Position numbers and translations under genes: made by a program
Assembly (NCBI GenBank): GCA_963785735.1
Contig: CAWAWJ010000001.1
Location: 310,001-374,000 of the forward strand
Direction: 5' to 3'
Source: REEB95 sp963785735
Lineage (GTDB): Bacteria; Pseudomonadota; Alphaproteobacteria; ATCC43930; CGMCC-115725
Length of the DNA: 64,000 nt
In this document: piece after piece, positions 36,174 to 42,514 of the stretch
Layout of the letters: every line of letters starts with the position of its first letter
Numbering within the stretch: the stretch's first letter is position 1
The notes under the pieces: model-generated
The model's input: only the letters and a program-made list of their open reading frames with translations
The model's database searches: none
Told to the model about the DNA's origin: nothing

Positions 36174-37081
36174 ACTGGCTCACCAATTTCGTCCTGCCCA
36201 AGATCCGCGCGGTCGTCGCCAAGAAGGAGGTGCCGGACAATCTCTGGCATAAATGCCCGGGCTGCGGGCAGATGCTGTTCCACCGCGAGCTCGAGGCCAA
36301 TCTCTATGTCTGCGGCAGTTGCGGCCACCATCTGCGGATATCGCCCGAGAAACGCCTGTCGCTCCTCTTCGACGACGGGAAATACACCGTCATCGAATTG
36401 CCCAAGGTGATTTCCGACCCGCTCAAATTCCGCGACCGCAAGCGCTACAGCGACCGGCTGAAAGAAGCGCAAGCCGCCAAGAACATCCCCAACCGCGACG
36501 CCGCCCTGGTGGCGCATGGCACGATCGGCGGCGTCGCCACGGTGATCTGCGCCTTCGATTTCTCCTTCATGGGCGGCTCGATGGGCGTGGCGGTGGGCGA
36601 GGCGGTGCTGACCGCCGCGCGGCTCGCCGTGCTGCAAGAGGCGGCGCTCGTCGTGGTGCCGTCCTCGGGCGGCGCCCGCATGCAGGAGGGAATTCTCTCG
36701 CTGATGCAGATGCCGCGCACCACGCTGGCGGTGGAGATGGTGAAGGAGTCGCATCGTCCCTATATCGTGATCCTGACCGACCCGACCACGGGCGGCGTCT
36801 CGGCCTCGTTCGCGATGCTCGGCGACGTGACCCTGGCCGAGCCGGGCGCGGTGGTGGGCTTCGCCGGGGCGCGGGTGATCGAGGAGACCATCCGCGAGAA
36901 ACTGCCCGAGGGCTTCCAGCGCGCGGAATATCTTTTGGAACACGGCATGGTCGACATGGTGGTGCACCGCCGCGATTTGAAAGCCAATCTCGAGCGGCTG
37001 CTCGATTTGTTGTGCCGGCCCGGCCGCAAGACGCCGCTGGCCTTGGCCAAGCCGCGCTCCTTCCCGGAGAGCCGCCCCTGA
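36170..37081 (+). CDS. accD: Acetyl-CoA carboxylase carboxyltransferase beta subunit
   Basis: 303 aa. The N-terminal zinc ribbon has C29, C32, C48 and C51. The crotonase-like carboxyltransferase core follows, with GGSMGVAVGEAV and PTTGGVSASFAMLGD forming the oxyanion/CoA site. It works with AccA, which is not in the window, to make malonyl-CoA. The stop overlaps the probable folC start. Confidence 0.97.
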   Translation: MNWLTNFVLPKIRAVVAKKEVPDNLWHKCPGCGQMLFHRELEANLYVCGSCGHHLRISPEKRLSLLFDDGKYTVIELPKVISDPLKFRDRKRYSDRLKEAQAAKNIPNRDAALVAHGTIGGVATVICAFDFSFMGGSMGVAVGEAVLTAARLAVLQEAALVVVPSSGGARMQEGILSLMQMPRTTLAVEMVKESHRPYIVILTDPTTGGVSASFAMLGDVTLAEPGAVVGFAGARVIEETIREKLPEGFQRAEYLLEHGMVDMVVHRRDLKANLERLLDLLCRPGRKTPLALAKPRSFPESRP

Positions 37082-38349
37082 CCAGCGACCGGGTTCTGGA
37101 GCGGCTGCTGGCGCTCCATCCGCGGCTGATCGACCTCTCGCTCGAACGCGTTGAACGCCTGCTGGCCGATCTCGGCAATCCCCAGGACAAGCTGCCGCCG
37201 GTGGTCCATGTCGCCGGCACCAACGGCAAGGGCTCGACCGTCGCTTTCCTGCGTTCCTGCCTCGAAGCCGGCGGCTATCGCGTCCACGCCTATACCTCGC
37301 CCCATCTGGTGCGCTTCCATGAGCGCATCCGGCTCGCGGGCAAGCTCATCGCCGAAGATCACCTCACGGCTCTCCTCGAGGAATGCGAGCGCGCCAATGA
37401 GGGAAAGAGCATCACCTTTTTCGAGATTACCACGGCGGCGGCGTTCCTGGCCTTCGCGCGCCAGCCCGCCGATATCCTGCTGCTCGAAGTGGGGCTGGGC
37501 GGGCGCTTTGACGCAACCAACGTCATCGCCCGCCCCGCCGTCACCGTCATCACGCCGGTCTCGCTCGACCATCAGCATTTCCTGGGCGATACAATCGCCG
37601 CCATCGCCTTCGAGAAAGCCGGGATATTGAAGACGGGCCGGCCGGCGGTGATAACGGCGCAAGCCCAAGAGGCCCAGGCCGCGATCGAAACCCGGGCGCG
37701 GGAATTGGGCGCGCCCCTTTTCCGCGAAGGCCAGGAATGGAAAGTTTCGCGCAAAGCCGGTGGCGGCCTCGCCTATCGCGGCAAGCGGAAACTCGATCTG
37801 CCGCCGCCCGCTCTGTTGGGGGATCACCAAGTCGGCAATGCCGGGGCGGCGCTCGCCGCGCTCGATTGCCTCGAAGGATTCACGCTCGGCGAGGACGCCC
37901 TGGCGAAGGGCATGAAGAGCGTCGAATGGCCGGCGCGGATGCAGCGGCTTTATAAGGGACCTCTGGTCGAAGCCTTGCCGAGGAATGCCGAGTTATGGCT
38001 CGACGGCGCGCATAACCCGGCGGGCGCGGCGGCCATCGCCAAGGTGCTTGCGGGATGGAATGACAAGCCCACCTATCTCGTTTTCGGAATGTTGAAGACC
38101 CATGACGCCGAGGTATTCCTGAGGCAGGTACGAGGTTTCGCCGAGGAATTGGCGGGAATAGCGATCCCGCGCGAGGTAAATGCGCTTCCGGCCGAGGCGG
38201 CGGCCAATGCCGCGCGCGCGGCGGGCTTGCGCGCCCATGCCAGCCCGAGCCTCGAAGCCGCCGTCAAAAGCGTGGCGAAGCCCGGAAGCCGGATTTTGAT
38301 CTGCGGCTCGCTTTACCTGGCGGGCCGCGTGCTGGAGGAGAATGGGTAG
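37078..38349 (+). CDS. folC: Folylpolyglutamate/dihydrofolate synthase, probable CTG start
   Basis: 423 aa if started at CTG 37078. Adds glutamates to folates and makes dihydrofolate. The P-loop VVHVAGTNGKGSTVAFL and the Mur-ligase-type ENxxxT-like and DGAHNPAGA motifs are present. Conserved N-terminal residues begin within about 10 codons of 37078, and no ATG/GTG/TTG lies between there and the P-loop except a too-late GTG. CTG 37078 has GGAGAG 6 nt upstream and overlaps the accD stop as CTGA, mirroring the ATGA junctions upstream. A GTG at 37012 is the alternative but lacks a Shine-Dalgarno. Part of the 3' end recurs at 41917. Confidence 0.93.
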   Translation: MTSDRVLERLLALHPRLIDLSLERVERLLADLGNPQDKLPPVVHVAGTNGKGSTVAFLRSCLEAGGYRVHAYTSPHLVRFHERIRLAGKLIAEDHLTALLEECERANEGKSITFFEITTAAAFLAFARQPADILLLEVGLGGRFDATNVIARPAVTVITPVSLDHQHFLGDTIAAIAFEKAGILKTGRPAVITAQAQEAQAAIETRARELGAPLFREGQEWKVSRKAGGGLAYRGKRKLDLPPPALLGDHQVGNAGAALAALDCLEGFTLGEDALAKGMKSVEWPARMQRLYKGPLVEALPRNAELWLDGAHNPAGAAAIAKVLAGWNDKPTYLVFGMLKTHDAEVFLRQVRGFAEELAGIAIPREVNALPAEAAANAARAAGLRAHASPSLEAAVKSVAKPGSRILICGSLYLAGRVLEENG

Positions 38350-38400
38350 AGCGGCGCGCTCATAATTTAATTCAGGATTGGCGGACAACGGGCGGTCAAT

Positions 38401-38424
38401 GTCCGCTTTGCGCCAGAAGCGGAC
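38401..38424. repeat. Dispersed palindrome GTCCGCTT-N8-AAGCGGAC
   Basis: Perfect 8-bp arms at 38401-38408 and 38417-38424, embedded in a sequence that translates as VRF-RKADI-like peptides. That spurious-peptide signature is familiar from intergenic repeats in alphaproteobacterial genomes. It lies 52 nt after folC, at the left edge of the accessory stretch. A diverged copy is at 41882-41910. Confidence 0.65.
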
Positions 38425-38455
38425 ATAGACTGGATTTTTGGCGCGCGAGCCGGCA

Positions 38456-40354
38456 TCAGGCCGCGGCGGCAGAGATGCCAGTCTCGCTTGTTGAATGGGT
38501 CTCGCCCGCTTGCAGCATGCGCTGCGCTGGCAGGTACACTCGTATGGTGGTGCCGGAGCCCTTCTTGCTTTGGATTTCGAGCGTGCCGCCATGCATCTCC
38601 GCCAGATGCTTGGCGAGCGAAAGGCCGAGGCCCACGCCCTCAAATCGCTTGACTAAAGTGTTGTCGATTTGCCGGAACGGCTGGATAGCCACGGCAACTT
38701 CCTCGGACGACATGCCGATGCCGGTGTCGCTCACGACGAGAGCCGGGCCGGTGGGGGTCGTTTCAAAGGAAACGACGACGCGTCCGCCATTGGGCGTGAA
38801 CTTGACGGCGTTAGCCAGCAGGTTGATCAGTATCTGCCGCAGCCGAAGCGGGTCGGCATGGAGCATAATGGAAGATTCGGGAAGGCATCGGGCCAGCGTG
38901 ATCGATTTATTTTCGGCTTGTATGTGCACCGCGAGCATAGCGTTTTGCACTAGCTTAGCGGTATCGACCGGTTCTTCCTTGAGATCGGACATTCCGGCCT
39001 CAATCCGCGAGAGATCGAGGATATTGCTGATAAGTTCAAGCAGATGATCGCCGGCAGCCCAGATGTTTGTGGCATATTCGGCATAGGCCGGGGGGCTGAT
39101 TGGGCCCAGGACTTGCTTATTTATTAGCTGTGCAAAACCGATGATGGCATTGAGCGGCGTGCGCAGCTCGTGACTCATATTGGCAAGAAACATCGACTTC
39201 GACACATTGGCGGCCTCGGCGCTGTCCTTCGCCGCGATGAGATTATCATTCGTGACTGCCAGCTTGTTGTTCGTGGCTTCCAGCTCGATATTCGTTCCCT
39301 CTAGCATGTCATTCGTTTTTTCTAAGTCCTTATTCGCCGCCTCCAATTTGAGTCGCTGCTCATCGAGCATGATTTCGTACTCTTCGCGGCGATTGATCTC
39401 CTGGATCAGGTACATGACGAGTTCGATCAACAATAGGGTGGAGATTCCCATTGCCGACAAAAGCCACTTGGCATATCGATTCGCCGAGGCCATCACATCG
39501 TCGTAGCCGAGGCCGACGCCGACGAAAAGCGGATAGCCGGCAACGCCCCGGTTAATGATAATCCGGTTTATGCGATCGACGTTGCTCCGATGAATAAAGG
39601 CTTCACTTGCCGATAGCACGGCATTCGCCGGCATCTGGAGAGCGTCGGTCGTCTGTCCGATACCATCATACCCGTTGGGGCTTATGGCGCTGAACCTGGC
39701 GCGTATGACATGATCGGACCCGGATATTCCGATGAATCCGCGTGAGCCCAGCTCCACCTGACTGTGGAGCGTGGTGAATGATCTGGGTTGAACCAAAAAC
39801 ACCAGGACCCCGAGGAAATGTCCGTCCTTCGATTCCAGCCTCATCGAGATCGGGATTTCAAGATCATCCGTTGTGCGTGCCTTTATAGGCTTACCAATAA
39901 ATATGCCTTTATGCGCGCCATCGAATTGGGCCCGAATATGCTCTTGGTCTCTTAAATCTATTGGCTCGAAATGCCGAACCATCGTGCTCGACTGCAATCT
40001 TCCATCTGGCCCGACCAGCGTGGCTCCGTTGACGAAGGGGACCAGAGTCTTGATTTGATCGTTCAATGAGTAAAGGTTGAGGTTGCCCCGATGGGCGATT
40101 ATTTCCTTGGCGACTACGGACATCGCGCCTTCGATATCCCTGACCTTGTAGAAAATATCCTCGGCGAGGGCGGCCGACATATTTGTCGTGGCGGTCCGCG
40201 CGGTTTCAAGTGCGTTATTCTGCGTGCTGTTGATCGAAGCGATGCTCAGCGTCCAAATAATCAGGACGGCGAACATAACAGTCGCGCAAGCGACCACCTT
40301 CTGGTGTCGCGTTTGGCGTTTCATCTTCAGCCGGAGCTTGTTCAACATGCGCAA
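38456..40354 (-). CDS. Sensor histidine kinase with periplasmic Cache-like domain
   Basis: 632 aa. TM1 about 20-40, a periplasmic Cache-type sensor about 45-295 (ATLVGPDGRLQSST, GIFIGKP, GFIGISGSDHVIRAR), TM2 about 297-320, then a coiled linker of six heptads (337-378) with repeated L-x-x-T-N. HisKA has H395 in MSHELRTPLNAIIGF. HATPase_c has N, G1 (SDTGIGM), F and G2 (GVGLGLSLAKHL) boxes. No receiver domain and no adjacent response regulator. Starts at TTG 40354 or ATG 40348, neither with a good Shine-Dalgarno. Base composition is visibly less GC-rich than the flanking genes, suggesting acquisition. Confidence 0.9.
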   Translation of the reverse strand: MRMLNKLRLKMKRQTRHQKVVACATVMFAVLIIWTLSIASINSTQNNALETARTATTNMSAALAEDIFYKVRDIEGAMSVVAKEIIAHRGNLNLYSLNDQIKTLVPFVNGATLVGPDGRLQSSTMVRHFEPIDLRDQEHIRAQFDGAHKGIFIGKPIKARTTDDLEIPISMRLESKDGHFLGVLVFLVQPRSFTTLHSQVELGSRGFIGISGSDHVIRARFSAISPNGYDGIGQTTDALQMPANAVLSASEAFIHRSNVDRINRIIINRGVAGYPLFVGVGLGYDDVMASANRYAKWLLSAMGISTLLLIELVMYLIQEINRREEYEIMLDEQRLKLEAANKDLEKTNDMLEGTNIELEATNNKLAVTNDNLIAAKDSAEAANVSKSMFLANMSHELRTPLNAIIGFAQLINKQVLGPISPPAYAEYATNIWAAGDHLLELISNILDLSRIEAGMSDLKEEPVDTAKLVQNAMLAVHIQAENKSITLARCLPESSIMLHADPLRLRQILINLLANAVKFTPNGGRVVVSFETTPTGPALVVSDTGIGMSSEEVAVAIQPFRQIDNTLVKRFEGVGLGLSLAKHLAEMHGGTLEIQSKKGSGTTIRVYLPAQRMLQAGETHSTSETGISAAAA

Positions 40355-40403
40355 CTATTTTCATGGCAATAGCATTAAATATTCATGAGGTGTCTATTAC
40401 TCC

Positions 40404-40409
40404 ATTATA
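40404..40409 (-). promoter_or_regulatory. -10 element upstream of the sensor kinase
   Basis: A perfect TATAAT on the minus strand, with no good -35 at 16-18 nt. About 50 nt of leader to the kinase start. An AT-rich context makes chance occurrence possible. Confidence 0.35.
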
Positions 40410-40684
40410 TAAAGGGGTATTGACGCCACCCAGGGCGGCCGCGATCCACGAAAATGACCTTTTAATCTTGGCTTAATACATCGCCAATGCCGGCAGCACG
40501 AGAGCCAAAGCCGCTGTTCCGTGATGAACGGAATGCATATCCGGTTTTCCTACAAAAGCGGGCATTGCTCCAAGCGAGCATTACAGCCGCCTGACCACGG
40601 AGGGGTTATTTGTTTCGAGCACCCTCGGCAATGCACATTCCACCCCCACGGGGCAGGGCCCACCCCCGACCGTGGCGGAGCGGT
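40410..40684. other. Intergenic stretch without a supported gene
   Basis: Between the kinase promoter region and the small minus-strand gene at 40685. Reading frames here lack ribosome sites and recognisable products. A CCACGG/CCGTGG inverted repeat around 40640-40680 lies after the small operon on the minus strand and could be its 3' hairpin. Nothing else was seen. Confidence 0.4.
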
Positions 40685-40870
40685 TCAGGCCGTTTGGAGG
40701 ATTTCCTTGGCGAGGGTTTCGAGGCTAACGGCGAGCGGCGACTTCTCCCGGTCGTTGGACGCCCGGAGATTGGCCGCGATCTGCTCGAATTCCCGGGCCG
40801 CCCGTTCGTAAAAACAGCCGCCCAGAGCCAGCGGGGCGCAGGCCTGAAGGATCGCTATGTGATTGAACAT
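40685..40870 (-). CDS. Hypothetical 61-aa protein
   Basis: Begins at ATG 40870, overlapping the end of the pilin-like gene by 16 nt in another frame; no Shine-Dalgarno, so it would rely on coupling. A short hydrophobic N-terminal part (AILQACAPLALGGCF) is followed by a helical charged part (ERAAREFEQIAANLRASNDREKS). No family recognised. The main support is its linkage to a gene with a good ribosome site. Confidence 0.4.
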   Translation of the reverse strand: MFNHIAILQACAPLALGGCFYERAAREFEQIAANLRASNDREKSPLAVSLETLAKEILQTA

Positions 40871-41142
40871 GGGGATTTCACCGTTACGATGAGGTCATGG
40901 GAAAAAACTTTGAAATTGAAGCGCCGTCCGCCCTTGGCCGCCGCGTCATTGGCCGGCTTGGACAGCACGCAACCCGAATCGCTGGCCATATAGGCCGCCA
41001 TCGCCCCGGCGGATTTCAGGTTCTCGACCGACATGGAGTGATAGAGGCTGAAACCGACTAGCCCCGTGATGAGCGCGAGGGCAATAGTCGTACCGCCTCT
41101 CTCGTCATGCCTTAAATCAGCCAACCTAGCCCGGCACCACAT
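40855..41142 (-). CDS. Small pilin-like membrane protein, 95 aa
   Basis: ATG 41142 has a perfect AGGAGG (41153-41148) 5 nt upstream. A short basic N-terminus ends in DERGG, followed at once by a hydrophobic helix (TTIALALITGLVGFSLYHS, about 18-36). This resembles Flp/TadE-type prepilins (DESG-ATAIEYGLI), but the Glu-Tyr at +5/+6 is missing. Two Cys (in SGCVLSK and SPCSIT) lie in the C-terminal part. It could be a divergent pseudopilin or an unrelated single-pass protein; no Tad genes are nearby. Confidence 0.6.
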   Translation of the reverse strand: MWCRARLADLRHDERGGTTIALALITGLVGFSLYHSMSVENLKSAGAMAAYMASDSGCVLSKPANDAAAKGGRRFNFKVFSHDLIVTVKSPCSIT

Positions 41143-41281
41143 TCACGCCTCCTGCAATTCAAGGTTTGCATTGAGCGCGTTCTGCACCATCGTTCTACGG
41201 TCCGTTATAGCCCGGCCGCATGAACAATTGATTAAGTTGCTCTATTGGAGTAGTTCAATCTAAATAACTTTAAGATTGTAT

Positions 41282-41313
41282 TTGACACAATTAATCATTT
41301 TGTGACATATAAG
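41282..41313 (+). promoter_or_regulatory. Promoter and candidate operator of the RHH gene
   Basis: TTGACA (41282-41287) is followed by TATAAG (41308-41313); the 20-nt spacing is long, with the overlapping CATATA at 18 nt as alternative. An inverted repeat TGACACAA (41283-41290) / TTGTGACA (41300-41307), 7 of 8 matched, overlaps both elements. This is a good place for autorepression by the ribbon-helix-helix product. Confidence 0.5.
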
Positions 41314-41341
41314 CCGTATCGTATTCAGAGGAGACAAGGCC

Positions 41342-41605
41342 ATGTCCGTCAATTCGTCGCGCGGCGACAAGCTGCAAATCATGCTCAGCCGGGAAGAGTT
41401 GGGCGCGGTCGATACTTGGCGTTTTCAAAGGCACATGCCGAGTCGCGCCGCGGCGGTGCGGGAGCTGCTGAAACGCGGACTTTCCGCCGAAGGCTTTAAC
41501 ATTGCCACTACCGGGCTCGGCTCCAGCAGCTTCGGGGTGCTCGCGGACAACGATTCGCAAGCTGCGGCCCCCGCGCGGAGCCGCAGTCAGAATAAATCGC
41601 GGTAA
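41342..41605 (+). CDS. Ribbon-helix-helix DNA-binding protein
   Basis: 87 aa. DKLQIMLSREELGAVDTWRFQRHMPSRAAAVRELLKRGLSAEG (about 9-51) has the beta-strand plus two helices of small RHH regulators, with the N-cap SRAAAVRELL of helix 2. A polar tail follows. GAGGAG lies 9 nt upstream of ATG 41342. Relatives are common as lone regulators in alphaproteobacteria; some RHH proteins are antitoxins, but no toxin-like gene is coupled to it. Confidence 0.8.
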   Translation: MSVNSSRGDKLQIMLSREELGAVDTWRFQRHMPSRAAAVRELLKRGLSAEGFNIATTGLGSSSFGVLADNDSQAAAPARSRSQNKSR

Positions 41606-41738
41606 TTTCGCGTTTTCAGCGACCCCGAGTTGCCGTGCACCCGATGCCGAGCGCAACCGGGGATGATTTGATGTTTATTGCTTGTTAAGAATTAATCGCA
41701 ATTATTCAAGACATAGCCATTATCGGAAGGACGCCTCG

Positions 41739-41855
41739 ATGCGTAGCGTGTTGAAGCCTCGGATATTGGAACTCGGTCTTGCGTTCGGCACCTTCGCGCT
41801 CGTGAGATATCTGCATCCAATCGTGCAATTTCTGCACCTGTCCAACCACCATTAA
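41739..41855 (+). CDS. Candidate 38-aa hydrophobic small protein
   Basis: ATG 41739 stands 7 nt after GGAAGGA (41725-41731), a strong ribosome site. The product starts MRSVLKPR and then has a hydrophobic helix (ILELGLAFGTFALVRYL), ending in a His/Asn-rich tail (HLSNHH). Basic-then-hydrophobic layout suggests a single-pass membrane miniprotein. No family recognised; coding status rests on the ribosome site and composition only. Confidence 0.45.
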   Translation: MRSVLKPRILELGLAFGTFALVRYLHPIVQFLHLSNHH

Positions 41856-41881
41856 AGCGGACATCCCGGCACGCCATTCGA

Positions 41882-41910
41882 ATGTCCGGTTTACCCTGAG
41901 CAGCGGACAT
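41882..41910. repeat. Diverged second copy of the GTCCG palindrome
   Basis: ATGTCCG (41882-41888) and CGGACAT (41904-41910) form 7-bp arms; a further half copy AAGCGGACAT lies at about 41855. This matches the palindrome at 38401-38424 and marks the right edge of the accessory stretch. Confidence 0.55.
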
Positions 41911-41916
41911 TGATTG

Positions 41917-41988
41917 GCGGGCGTTGCGATATCGCGCGAGGTAAATGCGCTTCCGGCCGAGGCGGCGGCCGAGGCCGCGCAGGCGGCT
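41917..41988 (+). pseudogene. Fragment duplicated from the folC 3' end
   Basis: About 72 bp align with folC 38151-38222 at close to 90% identity, including an unbroken match over GCGCGAGGTAAATGCGCTTC and the following bases, and still translate as ISREVNALPAEAAAEAA against IPREVNALPAEAAANAA. It is in the same orientation as folC, has no start, and stands just upstream of trxA, where folC would be expected to end if the accessory stretch were absent. Confidence 0.75.
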
Positions 41989-42063
41989 CCTGGACCCCCG
42001 CTTGCGCGGGAGGCGACGAAATATTCTAATTCGTTCGGAAATGCTTCGGCGGGCGCTTGCGGC

Positions 42064-42390
42064 TTAAAGAACCGACTGCACCCATTCCAAAAGCTTGGTT
42101 TTGGGGAGCGCGCCGATCTTGGTGGCGGCGACCTGGCCGTTCTTGAACAGCATCAAGGTCGGGATGCCGTGGACGCCGTATTTGCTCGGCGTTTGCGGGT
42201 TCTCGTCGACGTTCACCTTGGCGATGGTCACCTTGCCGGCCAGATTGGGATCGGCGGCGAGATCGTCGAGCAGGGGCGCGATCATCTTGCACGGCCCGCA
42301 CCACTCCGCCCAGAAATCGACCAGCACCGGCTTTTGCGCGCGCAGCACGTCGGCGTCGAAGGATGAGTCGGTGACCTTGTTGGGCTTCAT
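42064..42390 (-). CDS. trxA: Thioredoxin
   Basis: 108 aa, cytosolic disulfide reductase. Active site WCGPC with C31 and C34; cis-Pro in GIPTLMLF. ATG 42390 follows GGAGAG. It lies between the accessory stretch and addA. The folC-trxA-addA-addB order is common in alphaproteobacteria, apart from the insert found here. Confidence 0.97.
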   Translation of the reverse strand: MKPNKVTDSSFDADVLRAQKPVLVDFWAEWCGPCKMIAPLLDDLAADPNLAGKVTIAKVNVDENPQTPSKYGVHGIPTLMLFKNGQVAATKIGALPKTKLLEWVQSVL

Positions 42391-42514
42391 GCGATTCTCT
42401 CCACACTCGAAACGAGCCGCGAAGCTTAGGCGAGCCGGGGAAGAAGGGTCAAGCGCGGTTGCGCGGATATGGGCCGGCCCGGACGCATGGCTCAGGGTCT
42501 TGAAATGCAAGCCC

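Noticed and set aside
36253..37077. Upstream extension of the folC frame through accD
   Set aside because: It lies wholly inside accD in another frame and lacks FolC-family sequence; only the last few codons are plausible.
40610..40993. 127-codon plus-strand frame in the accessory stretch
   Set aside because: No ribosome site, proline/arginine-rich, and antisense to two minus-strand frames of which one has a strong Shine-Dalgarno.
41282..41605. Toxin-antitoxin module built on the RHH gene
   Set aside because: No overlapping or adjacent toxin-like frame; the nearest genes are 130-200 nt away and unrelated in pattern.
41914..42366. 150-codon frame starting in the folC fragment
   Set aside because: Its first part is the duplicated folC piece and the rest is the antisense of trxA.
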